NCBI GenBank assembly: GCA_021648025.1
Contig: JAKITO010000007.1
Span: forward strand, 1-64,000
Direction: 5' to 3'
From: Paracoccaceae bacterium
Lineage (GTDB): Bacteria; Pseudomonadota; Alphaproteobacteria; Rhodobacterales; Rhodobacteraceae
DNA length: 64,000 bases
Of the stretch, positions 45,194-53,574 are shown one piece after another. Within the stretch, counting starts at the first letter, position 1. Each line of letters opens with the position of its first letter. The notes under the pieces are model-generated. The model was not told where the DNA came from. It did not search any database and worked only from the letters and a program-made list of their open reading frames with translations. The translations under genes were made by a program, and so were the position numbers.

Positions 45194-46329
45194 GTTATCT
45201 TGAATACTCCGTCAAATCGGCACCCTCTGGTCTGCGCAAAATTCTTTATCTGAACTGGCCTTTGACGATCCTTGTGGTGACCGTCGCGGGGGTTGGGTTT
45301 CTGATGTTGTATTCGGTCGCCGGGGGGTCATTCACCCCCTGGGCCGAACCACAGATCAAACGCTTTGGTGCCGGGTTTCTGGTGATGCTCGGCGTGGCAA
45401 TGGTGCCAATCTGGTTTTGGCGTAACATTTCGGTGGTGGCTTACGGTGTTTCGATATTGCTGCTGCTGGCGGTGGCATTTTTTGGCGATGTGGGCATGGG
45501 GGCAAAACGCTGGATTGATCTGGGGTTCATCCGTCTTCAGCCATCAGAACTGACCAAGATCACCATGGTGATGTTATTGGCCGCTTATTACGACTGGCTG
45601 CCGGCCAAGCGTATCTCAAAGCCTCTTTGGGTCGCATTGCCGGTCTTGCTGATCTTGTTGCCGACCTTCATGGTCTTGCGCCAACCGGACCTTGGAACCT
45701 CGATCCTGTTGCTGTTTGCCGGGGGCGGGTTGATGTTTCTGGCGGGCGTTCACTGGGCTTATTTCGCCGCCGTCATAGTGTCCGGTGTCGGTCTGGTCGT
45801 CGCGGTATTTGAAAGCCGGGGCACGACCTGGCAACTGCTGAAAGGCTATCAGTACAAACGCATTGATACGTTTCTGGACCCGGGCAGCGACCCACTTGGG
45901 GCCGGATACCACATCACCCAATCCAAAATCGCGCTTGGGTCGGGCGGCTGGACCGGGCGGGGGTTCATGCAAGGCACCCAATCGCGGCTGAATTTTCTGC
46001 CGGAAAAGCACACGGATTTCATCTTTACCACCTTGGCGGAAGAGTTCGGCTTTGTCGGCGGCATCTCACTTTTGGGGCTTTATTCCCTGATCATCATCTT
46101 TTGTGTCGCCACCGCGATCGCCACCCGCGACCGGTTTTCATCGCTGGTAACCAGCGGCATTGCGATCACATTTTTCCTGTTCTTTGCGGTCAATATGTCG
46201 ATGGTCATGGGCCTGGTCCCGGTGGTCGGCGTGCCTTTGCCACTGGTCAGCTACGGAGGCTCGGTCATGTTGGTCTTGATGGCCGCCTTTGGTCTGGTAC
46301 ACAGCGCGCATATTCACAGGCCCCGTTAA
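45190..46329 (+). CDS. rodA: Peptidoglycan glycosyltransferase RodA (SEDS family)
   Basis: This 379-aa SEDS protein polymerises lipid II into glycan strands together with PBP2. It has about ten membrane segments. Family motifs are GAKRWIDLGFIRLQPSELTKI (about residues 100-120), VLRQPDLGTSILLLFAGG, and the loop GSGGWTGRGFMQGTQSRLNFLPEKHTDFIFTTLAEEFG. VPLPLVSYGGSVMLVLMAAFG is near the end. The catalytic Asp/Glu residues of the large loop appear to be present. It ends the mre operon. ghrA follows after 22 bases and may be read through. Confidence 0.97.
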   Translation: MSYLEYSVKSAPSGLRKILYLNWPLTILVVTVAGVGFLMLYSVAGGSFTPWAEPQIKRFGAGFLVMLGVAMVPIWFWRNISVVAYGVSILLLLAVAFFGDVGMGAKRWIDLGFIRLQPSELTKITMVMLLAAYYDWLPAKRISKPLWVALPVLLILLPTFMVLRQPDLGTSILLLFAGGGLMFLAGVHWAYFAAVIVSGVGLVVAVFESRGTTWQLLKGYQYKRIDTFLDPGSDPLGAGYHITQSKIALGSGGWTGRGFMQGTQSRLNFLPEKHTDFIFTTLAEEFGFVGGISLLGLYSLIIIFCVATAIATRDRFSSLVTSGIAITFFLFFAVNMSMVMGLVPVVGVPLPLVSYGGSVMLVLMAAFGLVHSAHIHRPR

Positions 46330-46351
46330 CTGGCCCCGTTAGGACCACATC

Positions 46352-47284
46352 ATGACCGCCAATATCCTGTTTGCTGCCCATGCCAAACGCTGGGCCGAAT
46401 ACCAACAACCGCTGATCAACGCTTTGAACGCCGCCGGGGTGGATTTCGACCTGCGGTCAGAGTTTTCCCCGGACCAGGTTGATTACATCGTCTATGCCCC
46501 CAACAGCGAAGTGCAGGATTTTACACCATACACCCGGCTGAAAGCGGTGCTGAACCTTTGGGCCGGGGTCGAGACCATCACTGGTAATGCAACCCTGAAG
46601 GTCCCCCTGGCAAGAATGGTCGATCACGGGCTGAAACAGGGTATGGTGGAATGGGTGACGGGGCATGTGTTGCGCCACCATCTTGGAATGGACGCGCATA
46701 TCGTCAACCCGGACCACCGATGGAAACCAACCACCCAGGCTTTGGCCCATGACCGCCCGGTCACAATGCTTGGGATGGGCGAATTGGGCCGTGCCTGCGC
46801 CCTGTCATTGGCCAGCATCGGCTTTCCCGTCACCGGGTGGAGCCGCACACCCCGCGACATCGACACCATCACCTGCCTGCACGGTGATGGCGGATTGCAG
46901 ACCGCATTAAGCCGCGGTGAAATTATCGTTCTGCTGTTGCCGGACACGCCCGCCACCACCCATTTGCTGAACGCCAAAGCAATTGCCGCAATGCCCCGGG
47001 GGGTTGTGATCATCAACCCCGGTCGCGGGCCGTTGATCGATGATGATGCCCTGCTTGATGGGTTGAACACTGGTCAGGTCGGCCATGCAACACTGGATGT
47101 GTTCGAGGTTGAGCCGTTGCCGGAAGAACACCCTTTTTGGGCCCACCCAAATGTGACGGTCACGCCGCATATCGCGTCGGAAACCTGCGCGGACACGGCC
47201 AGCCAGACGATTGCCGAAAATGTGCGGCGCGGGCAGGCCGGAGAGGGGTTTTTGCACCTTGTGAATCGTGATCTGGGTTATTGA
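46352..47284 (+). CDS. ghrA: Glyoxylate/hydroxypyruvate reductase A-type D-2-hydroxyacid dehydrogenase
   Basis: This 310-aa protein has the 2-hydroxyacid dehydrogenase fold. LGMGELGRACALSLASIGF is the GxGxxG NAD(P) motif (about 138-157), followed by GWSRTPRDI with an Arg that favours NADPH. NPGRGPLIDDDALLDGL holds the catalytic Arg region, and HP and TPHIASET supply the Glu/His pair. It would reduce glyoxylate or hydroxypyruvate. Its stop overlaps the convergent sterol-desaturase-like gene by 7 bases. The link with the cell-wall operon upstream is probably only positional. Confidence 0.9.
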   Translation: MTANILFAAHAKRWAEYQQPLINALNAAGVDFDLRSEFSPDQVDYIVYAPNSEVQDFTPYTRLKAVLNLWAGVETITGNATLKVPLARMVDHGLKQGMVEWVTGHVLRHHLGMDAHIVNPDHRWKPTTQALAHDRPVTMLGMGELGRACALSLASIGFPVTGWSRTPRDIDTITCLHGDGGLQTALSRGEIIVLLLPDTPATTHLLNAKAIAAMPRGVVIINPGRGPLIDDDALLDGLNTGQVGHATLDVFEVEPLPEEHPFWAHPNVTVTPHIASETCADTASQTIAENVRRGQAGEGFLHLVNRDLGY

Positions 47285-48330
47285 CCTGGCTTTGCAGTAT
47301 ACATCTGCCGCCGCCGTTCCTTGACCATTGCCGTGGCGTCGGCCGTGCCGTCATGGAACGTGCCAAACCACTTGTCCCAGGGCATTTCATCAGTGCCATA
47401 GTTGCATTCAAAGTACCGGTGATGCAGTTGATGAAAGAAATACCCCATGCCGATCCGCTTTTTACCGTCAATCAACAGGCTCTCAAATCCTGAATGGCTG
47501 AAAATTGAGATCAGCACATTGAATTGCAAGTGAAAGATCACATGCAGCGGGCTTGACGGCACCACAAAGTGGATCAGCACCGAACCAAGGTAAATCAGAT
47601 GTTCAACCGGGTGCATTGCCATACCGGACCACGGCCCAAGGTTGATGTTGCGGTGATGCAGCGCATGCACGCGTTTGTACAATGGTGGCCAATGCAATGC
47701 CCGGTGAACCCAGTAGAAAAAGAACGAATACCACAGCGGGATCAGAACAAACATCGCCACAAACCAGATTGATCCGGCCACACTGTCGCCGAAGGCCAGC
47801 AACGGCGCCAGCCCGTTGGCCTGTGCGCCCAGCAAAACAACCTCCCAGAAGGTCCAGAAAAATACGCCACTGGTCAGGGACCAGAACACATTGTCATGCA
47901 CCTGATTGCTGAAGGTGAACATGCGGCCCTTTTTGACCAATGGGCGCGCGTCGAACTGAAGTTCCTTGCCCTGCCTGGAATAGCGAAAGAAATACAGGTG
48001 GATGGCTCCGGCCATGACAATCAACAACAGCATGTTGCGGATATAGATATGCGCGATCCAGCCAAGTTCGCCGGCATTGAAGCTGCCGACATTTTCAACC
48101 GTGCGGGTCAGCAACAGCCAGCTTAGAATGGCGGCGACCAGAAACACCACCCGCCCCGTCAGCTCGATCCAGTTCGAGGCGAGGGATTTCAACGAAACCA
48201 ATGGCCGCGGCGGCCAGATGAAAATGGGCGAATTCACCAGTGGTACATCCGGGTGCCAATCCCATTTCGGATCGGCAACAACCGGCTTGTCGCCCGCGTC
48301 ACCCTGGATTTTTTTGGCTTCGCTATCCAT
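47278..48330 (-). CDS. Sterol desaturase / fatty acid hydroxylase family membrane protein
   Basis: This 350-aa integral membrane di-iron enzyme has several helices (for example VVFLVAAILSWLLL and NMLLLIVMAGAIHLYFF). Its histidine boxes are HRALH, HALHHRN and HQLHHRYFE, with the HxxxH, HxxHH, HxxHH spacing seen in family members. FYWVHRALHWPPLYKRVHALHH is diagnostic. The start at 48330 is preferred because similarity-like content begins with MDSEAKK and the earlier in-frame start is only seven codons longer. Possible activities include C-5-type desaturation or fatty-acid or carotenoid hydroxylation. The convergent overlap with ghrA is 7 bases. Substrate unknown. Confidence 0.88.
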   Translation of the reverse strand: MDSEAKKIQGDAGDKPVVADPKWDWHPDVPLVNSPIFIWPPRPLVSLKSLASNWIELTGRVVFLVAAILSWLLLTRTVENVGSFNAGELGWIAHIYIRNMLLLIVMAGAIHLYFFRYSRQGKELQFDARPLVKKGRMFTFSNQVHDNVFWSLTSGVFFWTFWEVVLLGAQANGLAPLLAFGDSVAGSIWFVAMFVLIPLWYSFFFYWVHRALHWPPLYKRVHALHHRNINLGPWSGMAMHPVEHLIYLGSVLIHFVVPSSPLHVIFHLQFNVLISIFSHSGFESLLIDGKKRIGMGYFFHQLHHRYFECNYGTDEMPWDKWFGTFHDGTADATAMVKERRRQMYTAKPGQ

Positions 48331-48360
48331 GTCGCAAATTTCCCATCGCATCCGGCGTGG

Positions 48361-48600
48361 TTAGAACGCCTTGTATGTCATCGTCGTCAAGGACCGTTTG
48401 ATCCCCGGGATGCTAAGCAGCTTGTCGTTGATGTATTTGCCCACATCTTCGCCTTTGGGGATATACATCTTCATCAATAATTCAAAATCGCCACTGGTGG
48501 AATAAAGCTCTGAATGGATCTCGCGCAGGGCTATTTCCTCGGCCACCTTATAGGTATGGCCGGGTTTGCAACGAACCTGAATGAACACACATATGGTCAT
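48361..48600 (-). CDS. Stand-alone Lrp/AsnC ligand-binding (RAM) domain protein
   Basis: This 79-aa protein is only the RAM (regulation of amino acid metabolism) domain of Lrp/AsnC proteins. The pattern is VFIQVRCKPGHTYKVAEEIA, ELYSTSGDFELLMKMYIP and KLLSIPGIKRSLTTMTY. There is no helix-turn-helix, and the length is about half the usual 150 aa. Such single RAM proteins form oligomers and may bind amino acids or modulate full-length Lrp proteins. It lies upstream of the desaturase-like gene on the same strand, 30 bases away, and is divergent from hisB. Confidence 0.9.
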   Translation of the reverse strand: MTICVFIQVRCKPGHTYKVAEEIALREIHSELYSTSGDFELLMKMYIPKGEDVGKYINDKLLSIPGIKRSLTTMTYKAF

Positions 48601-48774
48601 GGAGCAGCCTCAATCATGTTTCCTGCGCAGGCTGGCACGGGCATGCGTGATGCGCAATCCCCATTTGGCCACAGGTGGGGCCTGGTGATGATATGACACC
48701 TTGGAACGCCCTGTCCTTGCGCCTATAAGCCCCCAACCCTCAGAGATATCCGGGCCCACAAAGGTAATAACCAG

Positions 48775-49362
48775 ATGCGCACCAGCCAGATCAGCCGCAA
48801 AACCGCCGAAACCGACATATCCGTGTCGATCAATCTGGACGGCGACGGACGTTATGACAATCAAACCGGCGTCGGGTTCTTTGATCATATGCTTGACCAA
48901 CTGGCCCGCCATTCGTTGATTGATATGGAAATCCGCGCACAGGGTGATCTGCATATCGACGACCACCACACCGTCGAAGATGTGGGCATCGCCCTGGGTC
49001 AGGCCCTGAGCCGCGCGCTGGGCGACAAACGCGGTATTCGCCGCTATGGGGCCTGCCATCTGGCAATGGACGACGCCCTTGTGCGCTGTGCGCTGGACCT
49101 GTCGGGGCGGCCATTTCTGGTCTGGAACGTTGACTTTGCCGCCGCCAAGATCGGCACCTTCGACACCGAACTGGTGCGCGAATTCTTTCAGGCGTTCAGC
49201 ACCCATGGCGGCATTACCCTGCATGTGGACGCGCTGCACGGGTTCAACGCGCACCATTTGGCCGAGGCCGCGTTCAAATCCGTCGCCCGCGCCTTGCGCG
49301 AAGCGGTCGAAAATGATCCGCGCAAAAGTGATGCGGTGCCGTCGACCAAAGGCATACTTTAG
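48775..49362 (+). CDS. hisB: Imidazoleglycerol-phosphate dehydratase
   Basis: This 195-aa enzyme catalyses the sixth step of histidine synthesis. It shows the repeated metal-binding motifs of monofunctional His[14 protein letters not shown] (about 37-49), [10 protein letters not shown] (about 61-70), and the second-half copies [14 protein letters not shown] and [25 protein letters not shown] lies about 8 bases before the ATG. It lacks the phosphatase domain of enterobacterial HisB, as normal for alphaproteobacteria. hisH starts 5 bases after its stop. No His-rich leader peptide is visible in the 170 bases upstream. Confidence 0.97.
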   Translation: MRTSQISRKTAETDISVSINLDGDGRYDNQTGVGFFDHMLDQLARHSLIDMEIRAQGDLHIDDHHTVEDVGIALGQALSRALGDKRGIRRYGACHLAMDDALVRCALDLSGRPFLVWNVDFAAAKIGTFDTELVREFFQAFSTHGGITLHVDALHGFNAHHLAEAAFKSVARALREAVENDPRKSDAVPSTKGIL

Positions 49363-49366
49363 GGCG

Positions 49367-50005
49367 ATGCTGACAGCCATCATCGACTATGAAAGTGGCA
49401 ATCTGCATTCCGCCGAGAAGGCATTTCAACGCATGGCAGCTGAGGTAGGCGCCGGCCGAATCATCGTCACATCTGACGCCGATGTGGTGGCGCGCGCCGA
49501 CCGGATTGTCCTGCCCGGTGATGGTGCCTTTCCGGCCTGTGCCGCGGCGTTGCGCGGGCGATCCGGCCTGTTTGACGCCCTGCGCGAGGCGGTTGAAACC
49601 CGTGGCCGACCGTTTCTTGGAATCTGCGTCGGCATGCAGTTGATGGCCAGCCGGGGCCGGGAATATCAGGACACGCCGGGGCTTGACTGGATCGGCGGCG
49701 AGATCGACAGAATAATCCCCTCAGACCCCAATCAGAAGGTGCCGCATATGGGCTGGAACGATCTGGTGATTGACCAGAGCCACCCGGTTCTGGAGGGCGT
49801 AAAGACCGGTGACCATGTGTATTTTGTCCACTCTTATCATTTTGCGGTCTCGGACCCGGCGGACCGGTTGGCACATGTCGATTATTCCGGTGATGTGACG
49901 GCGGTTGTTGCCAAGGGCACAATGATCGGCCTGCAATTTCACCCCGAAAAAAGCCAGGCCATCGGGCTAAGGATGATCGCCAATTTCCTGCGTTGGTCCC
50001 CTTGA
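49367..50005 (+). CDS. hisH: Imidazole glycerol phosphate synthase, glutaminase subunit
   Basis: This 212-aa class I glutamine amidotransferase provides ammonia to HisF. It begins AIIDYESGNLHS, a typical HisH start. The nucleophile is Cys in GICVGMQLM (about residue 87), and the His/Glu pair appears in GLQFHPEKSQ near the C-terminus. PHMGWN and YFVHSYHF are further family motifs. The ATG at 49367 is used because it lies 4 bases after hisB and fits the family; coding in the same frame continues upstream, but only as the alternate frame of hisB. HisF, its obligate partner, is not in this window. Confidence 0.96.
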   Translation: MLTAIIDYESGNLHSAEKAFQRMAAEVGAGRIIVTSDADVVARADRIVLPGDGAFPACAAALRGRSGLFDALREAVETRGRPFLGICVGMQLMASRGREYQDTPGLDWIGGEIDRIIPSDPNQKVPHMGWNDLVIDQSHPVLEGVKTGDHVYFVHSYHFAVSDPADRLAHVDYSGDVTAVVAKGTMIGLQFHPEKSQAIGLRMIANFLRWSP

Positions 50006-50033
50006 AACAAGGTTAACGCAGGGTTTGCCCAGC

Positions 50034-51596
50034 CTACGACACATCCTTATAGTTGATCTCACGCTTATCCTCGCCCGGTGCGGATTTATCGCGCCGCACC
50101 AGCAGACGGTTCAATGCGTGCACATAGGCCTTGGCCGAGGCCACAACCGTATCGGTATCCGCCGACTGACCGGTAACAATCCGCCCGTCTTCCTCAAGCC
50201 GGACTGAGACAGTCGCCTGCGCGTCAGTGCCCTCGGTCACCGCATTTACCTGATACAACTGCAACCTGGCATTATGCGGGAACAGCGCCTTGACTGCGTT
50301 AAAGGTGGCATCAACCGGCCCGTCACCGGTTTGGGTGGTTTTTTGTTCGACCCCGTCAATCTGCATCACCAGATCGGCCTGTTGCGGCCCATGGGTGCCA
50401 CAGACCACCCGCAGAGAGGTGATTTTCAGACGGTCATTTTCCGGGTCCGTACCGACCCCCATCAAGGCCACCAGATCGTCGTCAAAAATCTCTTTCTTGC
50501 GATCTGCCAGTTCTTTGAAGCGCACGAACACATCGCGCAGCTGATTATCGCCCAGTTCAAACCCCAGATTGTTCAGTTTTGACCGCAGCGCAGCGCGGCC
50601 TGAATGTTTGCCCATGACGATATTGGTCTCGGTCAGGCCGACATCTTCGGGGCGCATGATCTCAAACGTCTCGGCGTTTTTCAGCATGCCGTCCTGATGG
50701 ATGCCCGATTCGTGGGCGAATGCGTTCTTGCCGGTGATCGCCTTGTTGAACTGCACCGCAAAGCCGCTGACTGTCGCCACCTTGCGTGAGATTGCCATGA
50801 TCTTGGTGGTATCAATGCCAGTGGTCCACGGCATGATGTCAGGCCGGACTTTCAACGCCATCACCACCTCTTCCAAGGCGGTATTGCCGGCCCGTTCACC
50901 CAGCCCGTTGATCGTGCATTCAATCTGACGCGCGCCACCGGCCACAGCGGCCAAAGCGTTGGCTGTGGCCATGCCCAGATCGTTGTGACAGTGCGTGGCA
51001 AACACCACATCTTGCGCGCCCGGGACAGTTTCGATCAGACGTTTGATCAGATCGGCACTTTCGACCGGGGCGGTATAGCCCACCGTATCGGGGACATTGA
51101 TTGTGGTCGCCCCGGCAAGAATCGCGATCTCGATGGTGCGACACAGGTAATCCCATTCGGTCCGGGTGGCGTCCATCGGCGACCATTGCACGTTGTCACA
51201 CAGGTTGCGGGCGTGGGTCACGGTTTCGTGGATGCGATCCGCCATTTCATCCTGGGTAAGATTGGGAATCGCCCGGTGCAGCGGCGACGTGCCGATAAAC
51301 GTATGAATGCGTGGCGCGCGGGCGTGTTTCACCGCCTGCCAACAGCGGTCGATATCGCCTATGTTGGCCCGCGCCAGCCCGCAAACCACGCTGTTCTGCA
51401 TGGTTCGTGCAATCGCGGCCACCGCCTTGAAATCTCCTTCCGAGGCGATGGGAAACCCGGCTTCGATGATATCGACGCCCATATCATCCAGCATCCCGGC
51501 GATTTCGAGTTTTTCGTCGTGGGTCATGGTGGCGCCCGGGCTTTGCTCTCCGTCGCGCAATGTGGTGTCAAAGATGACAACTTTGTTCTGGTCCAT
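50034..51596 (-). CDS. leuA: 2-Isopropylmalate synthase
   Basis: This 520-aa enzyme condenses acetyl-CoA with 2-ketoisovalerate in the first committed step of leucine synthesis. The catalytic (beta/alpha)8 barrel opens VVIFDTTLRDGEQSPGATMT (the Arg-Asp pair that binds substrate and metal). It includes HCHNDLGMA (metal-binding HxH) and AFAHESGIHQDGMLKN. The C-terminal leucine-binding regulatory domain spans about 390-520. The start at 51596 is set by the family consensus MDQNKVVIFDTT; an in-frame ATG 18 codons upstream lacks similarity. It is convergent with hisH. A probable leucine-rich leader peptide and hairpins precede it on the same strand. Confidence 0.97.
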   Translation of the reverse strand: MDQNKVVIFDTTLRDGEQSPGATMTHDEKLEIAGMLDDMGVDIIEAGFPIASEGDFKAVAAIARTMQNSVVCGLARANIGDIDRCWQAVKHARAPRIHTFIGTSPLHRAIPNLTQDEMADRIHETVTHARNLCDNVQWSPMDATRTEWDYLCRTIEIAILAGATTINVPDTVGYTAPVESADLIKRLIETVPGAQDVVFATHCHNDLGMATANALAAVAGGARQIECTINGLGERAGNTALEEVVMALKVRPDIMPWTTGIDTTKIMAISRKVATVSGFAVQFNKAITGKNAFAHESGIHQDGMLKNAETFEIMRPEDVGLTETNIVMGKHSGRAALRSKLNNLGFELGDNQLRDVFVRFKELADRKKEIFDDDLVALMGVGTDPENDRLKITSLRVVCGTHGPQQADLVMQIDGVEQKTTQTGDGPVDATFNAVKALFPHNARLQLYQVNAVTEGTDAQATVSVRLEEDGRIVTGQSADTDTVVASAKAYVHALNRLLVRRDKSAPGEDKREINYKDVS

Positions 51597-51653
51597 TGTT
51601 TGTCCTAAGCTGAGATTGAAAGATTTGTGTATACGGCGCCGATCAAACATCCC

Positions 51654-51684
51654 CTGAGCGCAAGCGCCAGACAGGCGCGCTCAG
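51654..51684 (-). promoter_or_regulatory. Attenuator-like hairpin between leader peptide and leuA
   Basis: On the plus strand CTGAGCG (51654-51660) pairs with CGCTCAG (51678-51684). Inside, CGCC (51665-51668) pairs with GGCG (51674-51677). The leader peptide's stop codon lies within the first-transcribed arm, as in ribosome-controlled attenuation. leuA starts 57 bases further on. No strong U-tract follows, so it may work by translation or by an alternative pairing. Confidence 0.5.
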
Positions 51685-51725
51685 AGGCAGCTTAGCAGTC
51701 GCAGACCCGCAGACTCCAAAGGCAT
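51681..51725 (-). CDS. leuL: Probable leuA leader peptide (14 aa, five Leu)
   Basis: An ATG at 51725 opens a 14-codon frame, MPLESAGLRLLSCL, that ends in TGA at 51681-51683, about 85 bases before the leuA start on the same strand. Five of fourteen residues are leucine, three of them in the last five. The stop codon lies inside the first arm of the hairpin at 51654-51684. This arrangement is what ribosome-mediated attenuation of leucine genes requires. No clear AGGAG precedes the ATG; instead a perfect hairpin (51727-51741) does. It is inferred from sequence alone, and the leucine excess could be partly chance in GC-rich DNA. Confidence 0.55.
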   Translation of the reverse strand: MPLESAGLRLLSCL

Positions 51726-51726
51726 A

Positions 51727-51741
51727 CCCGCGCGTCGCGGG
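51727..51741 (-). promoter_or_regulatory. Hairpin just upstream of the leuA leader ATG
   Basis: CCCGCG-CGT-CGCGGG is a perfect 6-bp GC-only stem ending one base before the leader ATG. It would cover the ribosome-binding region of the leader frame, so it could be a pause structure or limit leader translation. Its role is inferred. Confidence 0.45.
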
Positions 51742-51824
51742 GCGTTTGGGGCAATGGAAATTGGTGTCTGCTGTACCATAACGCAAAGGTTAGCCGGTCT
51801 GAATTAAAAGATACAGCCCCAATT

Positions 51825-53315
51825 TCAGGCTCTGATAACACCGTCACCGGTAATTGCATAGTTTGACAATGTAGTGTCGGCAAAGGTCATGCGATGGTCC
51901 AGAATACGCCGTGTCAGGCGCAACATTTCACCGGCATACGCCGGATCGTCGGCCAGGTTTCTGGCCTCGCCCTCGCCTCGGTGATCAAACAACATCGGTG
52001 GAAGACCGCCATTGAGATGCACCAGCGTCAGGTGGCGTTCGCGCAGGATCGACAGGTTACATTTTGTGATCGGCAAGCCGTCACTGGACAAGCCGTCCGT
52101 CCCCCCGGGGATGCGGGCGAAATCCAGTTCGGCCCAGGTATAATCGCGCCAACCGTCCGGCACATCGCCCCGCATCAGCGGATAAAGCGAGCGACCATCG
52201 ACCGAGGTGGGAATATCCAGACCGGCGAAATCAAGAAGGGTTGGGAAAATGTCGATACATTCGGTTGGTGCGTCAATAATCTGACCTGCGTTTTCAAGGT
52301 TCGGGTCGCGGATGATCAATGGCACTTGGAACGCGGAGTCAAAGATCGTGCTTTTGCCCCAACTGCCATAGTCACCCAGCATTTCACCGTGATCTGAAGT
52401 CAGGACAATCAAGGTTTCATCATACTGCCCGCTGTCTTTCAGAAACTGGATTATCCGACCGATGTGATGATCCACTTCTGCCGCCAGTCCCAGATAGACC
52501 TGCCGCAATGTCCTTGTGGATTCCGGGGTGTCGGTAAGGTCGGCAACCCCCGGCAGAAACCGGGTGATCGGTTGGCTTGCACGGGCCTCTTGCATCAGTG
52601 GGTGGTCGGCAATTTCCGGGCTGATTTCGCGCGGCACGGGGATGTCGTTGCTTTTACAAAGCCGGTTATACGGCTCGGGCGCAACAAATGGAGGGTGCGG
52701 GCGGAGGTATGTCAGATGAACGAACCAAGGGGCCTTCAACGGTGCCAGGGTTTGCAGGCACTGGTCGGTCAAAAACGCTGTGTCAGAATCCTCTTTGGCA
52801 TAAAATGCCGGGCTATCAATGTCCGGCCCATCGGGCAGATAGAACTGATCAAACGGCGGCACTTTATAGCCTCTGGAGGCAAGGGCTCCGCGCCACATTA
52901 GGCTGACTTCCATACGCATTTCCAGCCGTTCCTCAAACCCGGCCATAGGCATTTCATAATCGCGAAGTGCCGGGTCGCCGGGATGGTGAATGCGCGGGTC
53001 CTGGGTGGTATCGGTATAGCCGAACAGCATCGGCACATAACCGGCTTTGCGCATTTCCCGCGGCACCGTCGGGATCATATGGTCAAGGGGCGCGCCATTG
53101 CGCACAGACCGGTGGTTCATCGCGTATTGCCCGGTTAAAAGCGACGCGCGCGATGGGCCGCAAGGGGTTATCACACTCCAATGATTGGCAAAACTGATTG
53201 CGTCCTGCATCAGCGCACGAATATTGGGTAATTCGGCAGCTTCGGCCATGCCGCCGTGCAGCAAATCAGCGCGGAACTGATCCACGGTGATGAACAGAAC
53301 ATTTTTGCGTTTCAT
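51825..53315 (-). CDS. Sulfatase-family phosphonate monoester hydrolase/phosphodiesterase-like enzyme
   Basis: This 496-aa alkaline-phosphatase superfamily enzyme has VLFITVDQFRADL with the metal Asp. CGPSRASLLTGQ (about residues 53-64) carries the Cys expected to become formylglycine. TSDHGEMLGDYG holds the second metal site. MNHRSVRNGAPLDH and YLRPHPPFVAPEPYN closely follow rhizobial phosphonate monoester hydrolases (PMH) rather than classical arylsulfatases. These promiscuous enzymes split phosphonate monoesters, phosphodiesters and some sulfate esters. No signal peptide is evident, so a cytoplasmic location is expected. Its 5' end faces the Na/Pi symporter gene, which suggests a phosphate-supply role (inference). 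A maturase gene is not adjacent. Confidence 0.85.
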   Translation of the reverse strand: MKRKNVLFITVDQFRADLLHGGMAEAAELPNIRALMQDAISFANHWSVITPCGPSRASLLTGQYAMNHRSVRNGAPLDHMIPTVPREMRKAGYVPMLFGYTDTTQDPRIHHPGDPALRDYEMPMAGFEERLEMRMEVSLMWRGALASRGYKVPPFDQFYLPDGPDIDSPAFYAKEDSDTAFLTDQCLQTLAPLKAPWFVHLTYLRPHPPFVAPEPYNRLCKSNDIPVPREISPEIADHPLMQEARASQPITRFLPGVADLTDTPESTRTLRQVYLGLAAEVDHHIGRIIQFLKDSGQYDETLIVLTSDHGEMLGDYGSWGKSTIFDSAFQVPLIIRDPNLENAGQIIDAPTECIDIFPTLLDFAGLDIPTSVDGRSLYPLMRGDVPDGWRDYTWAELDFARIPGGTDGLSSDGLPITKCNLSILRERHLTLVHLNGGLPPMLFDHRGEGEARNLADDPAYAGEMLRLTRRILDHRMTFADTTLSNYAITGDGVIRA

Positions 53316-53574
53316 CGGCGTATTCCTGGAGAATCGTTCCTCCCGCTAGCACACAGAATTTCACAAAACTATAGGGTTGAGTGGACATTTGTCGAAAAAT
53401 GCGGTTTGAGGGCGTCTCGGAGATACAACGGCACATCAAGCCAATTCTGACAGACCAACTTTCGCACGGGCGAAACACTGATTTCAGATTGGTTTGGCGG
53501 GGGGCGGAATGATCTGGAATGGCTAGGTTTCGGTTATCAGTGTCCAGGAATAGAGCGAACAACAAGGGCGCGGC

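Noticed and set aside
51692-51883. 63-codon minus-strand frame upstream of leuA
   Set aside because: It overlaps the sulfatase-family gene's 3' end and the leader region in another frame, with no motif. The shorter leucine-rich frame explains the region better.
53440-53460. Possible PhoB box (minus-strand CTGTCAG) between the PMH-like and Na/Pi genes
   Set aside because: Only one half-site is recognisable; the second repeat at the proper 11-base spacing is poor.
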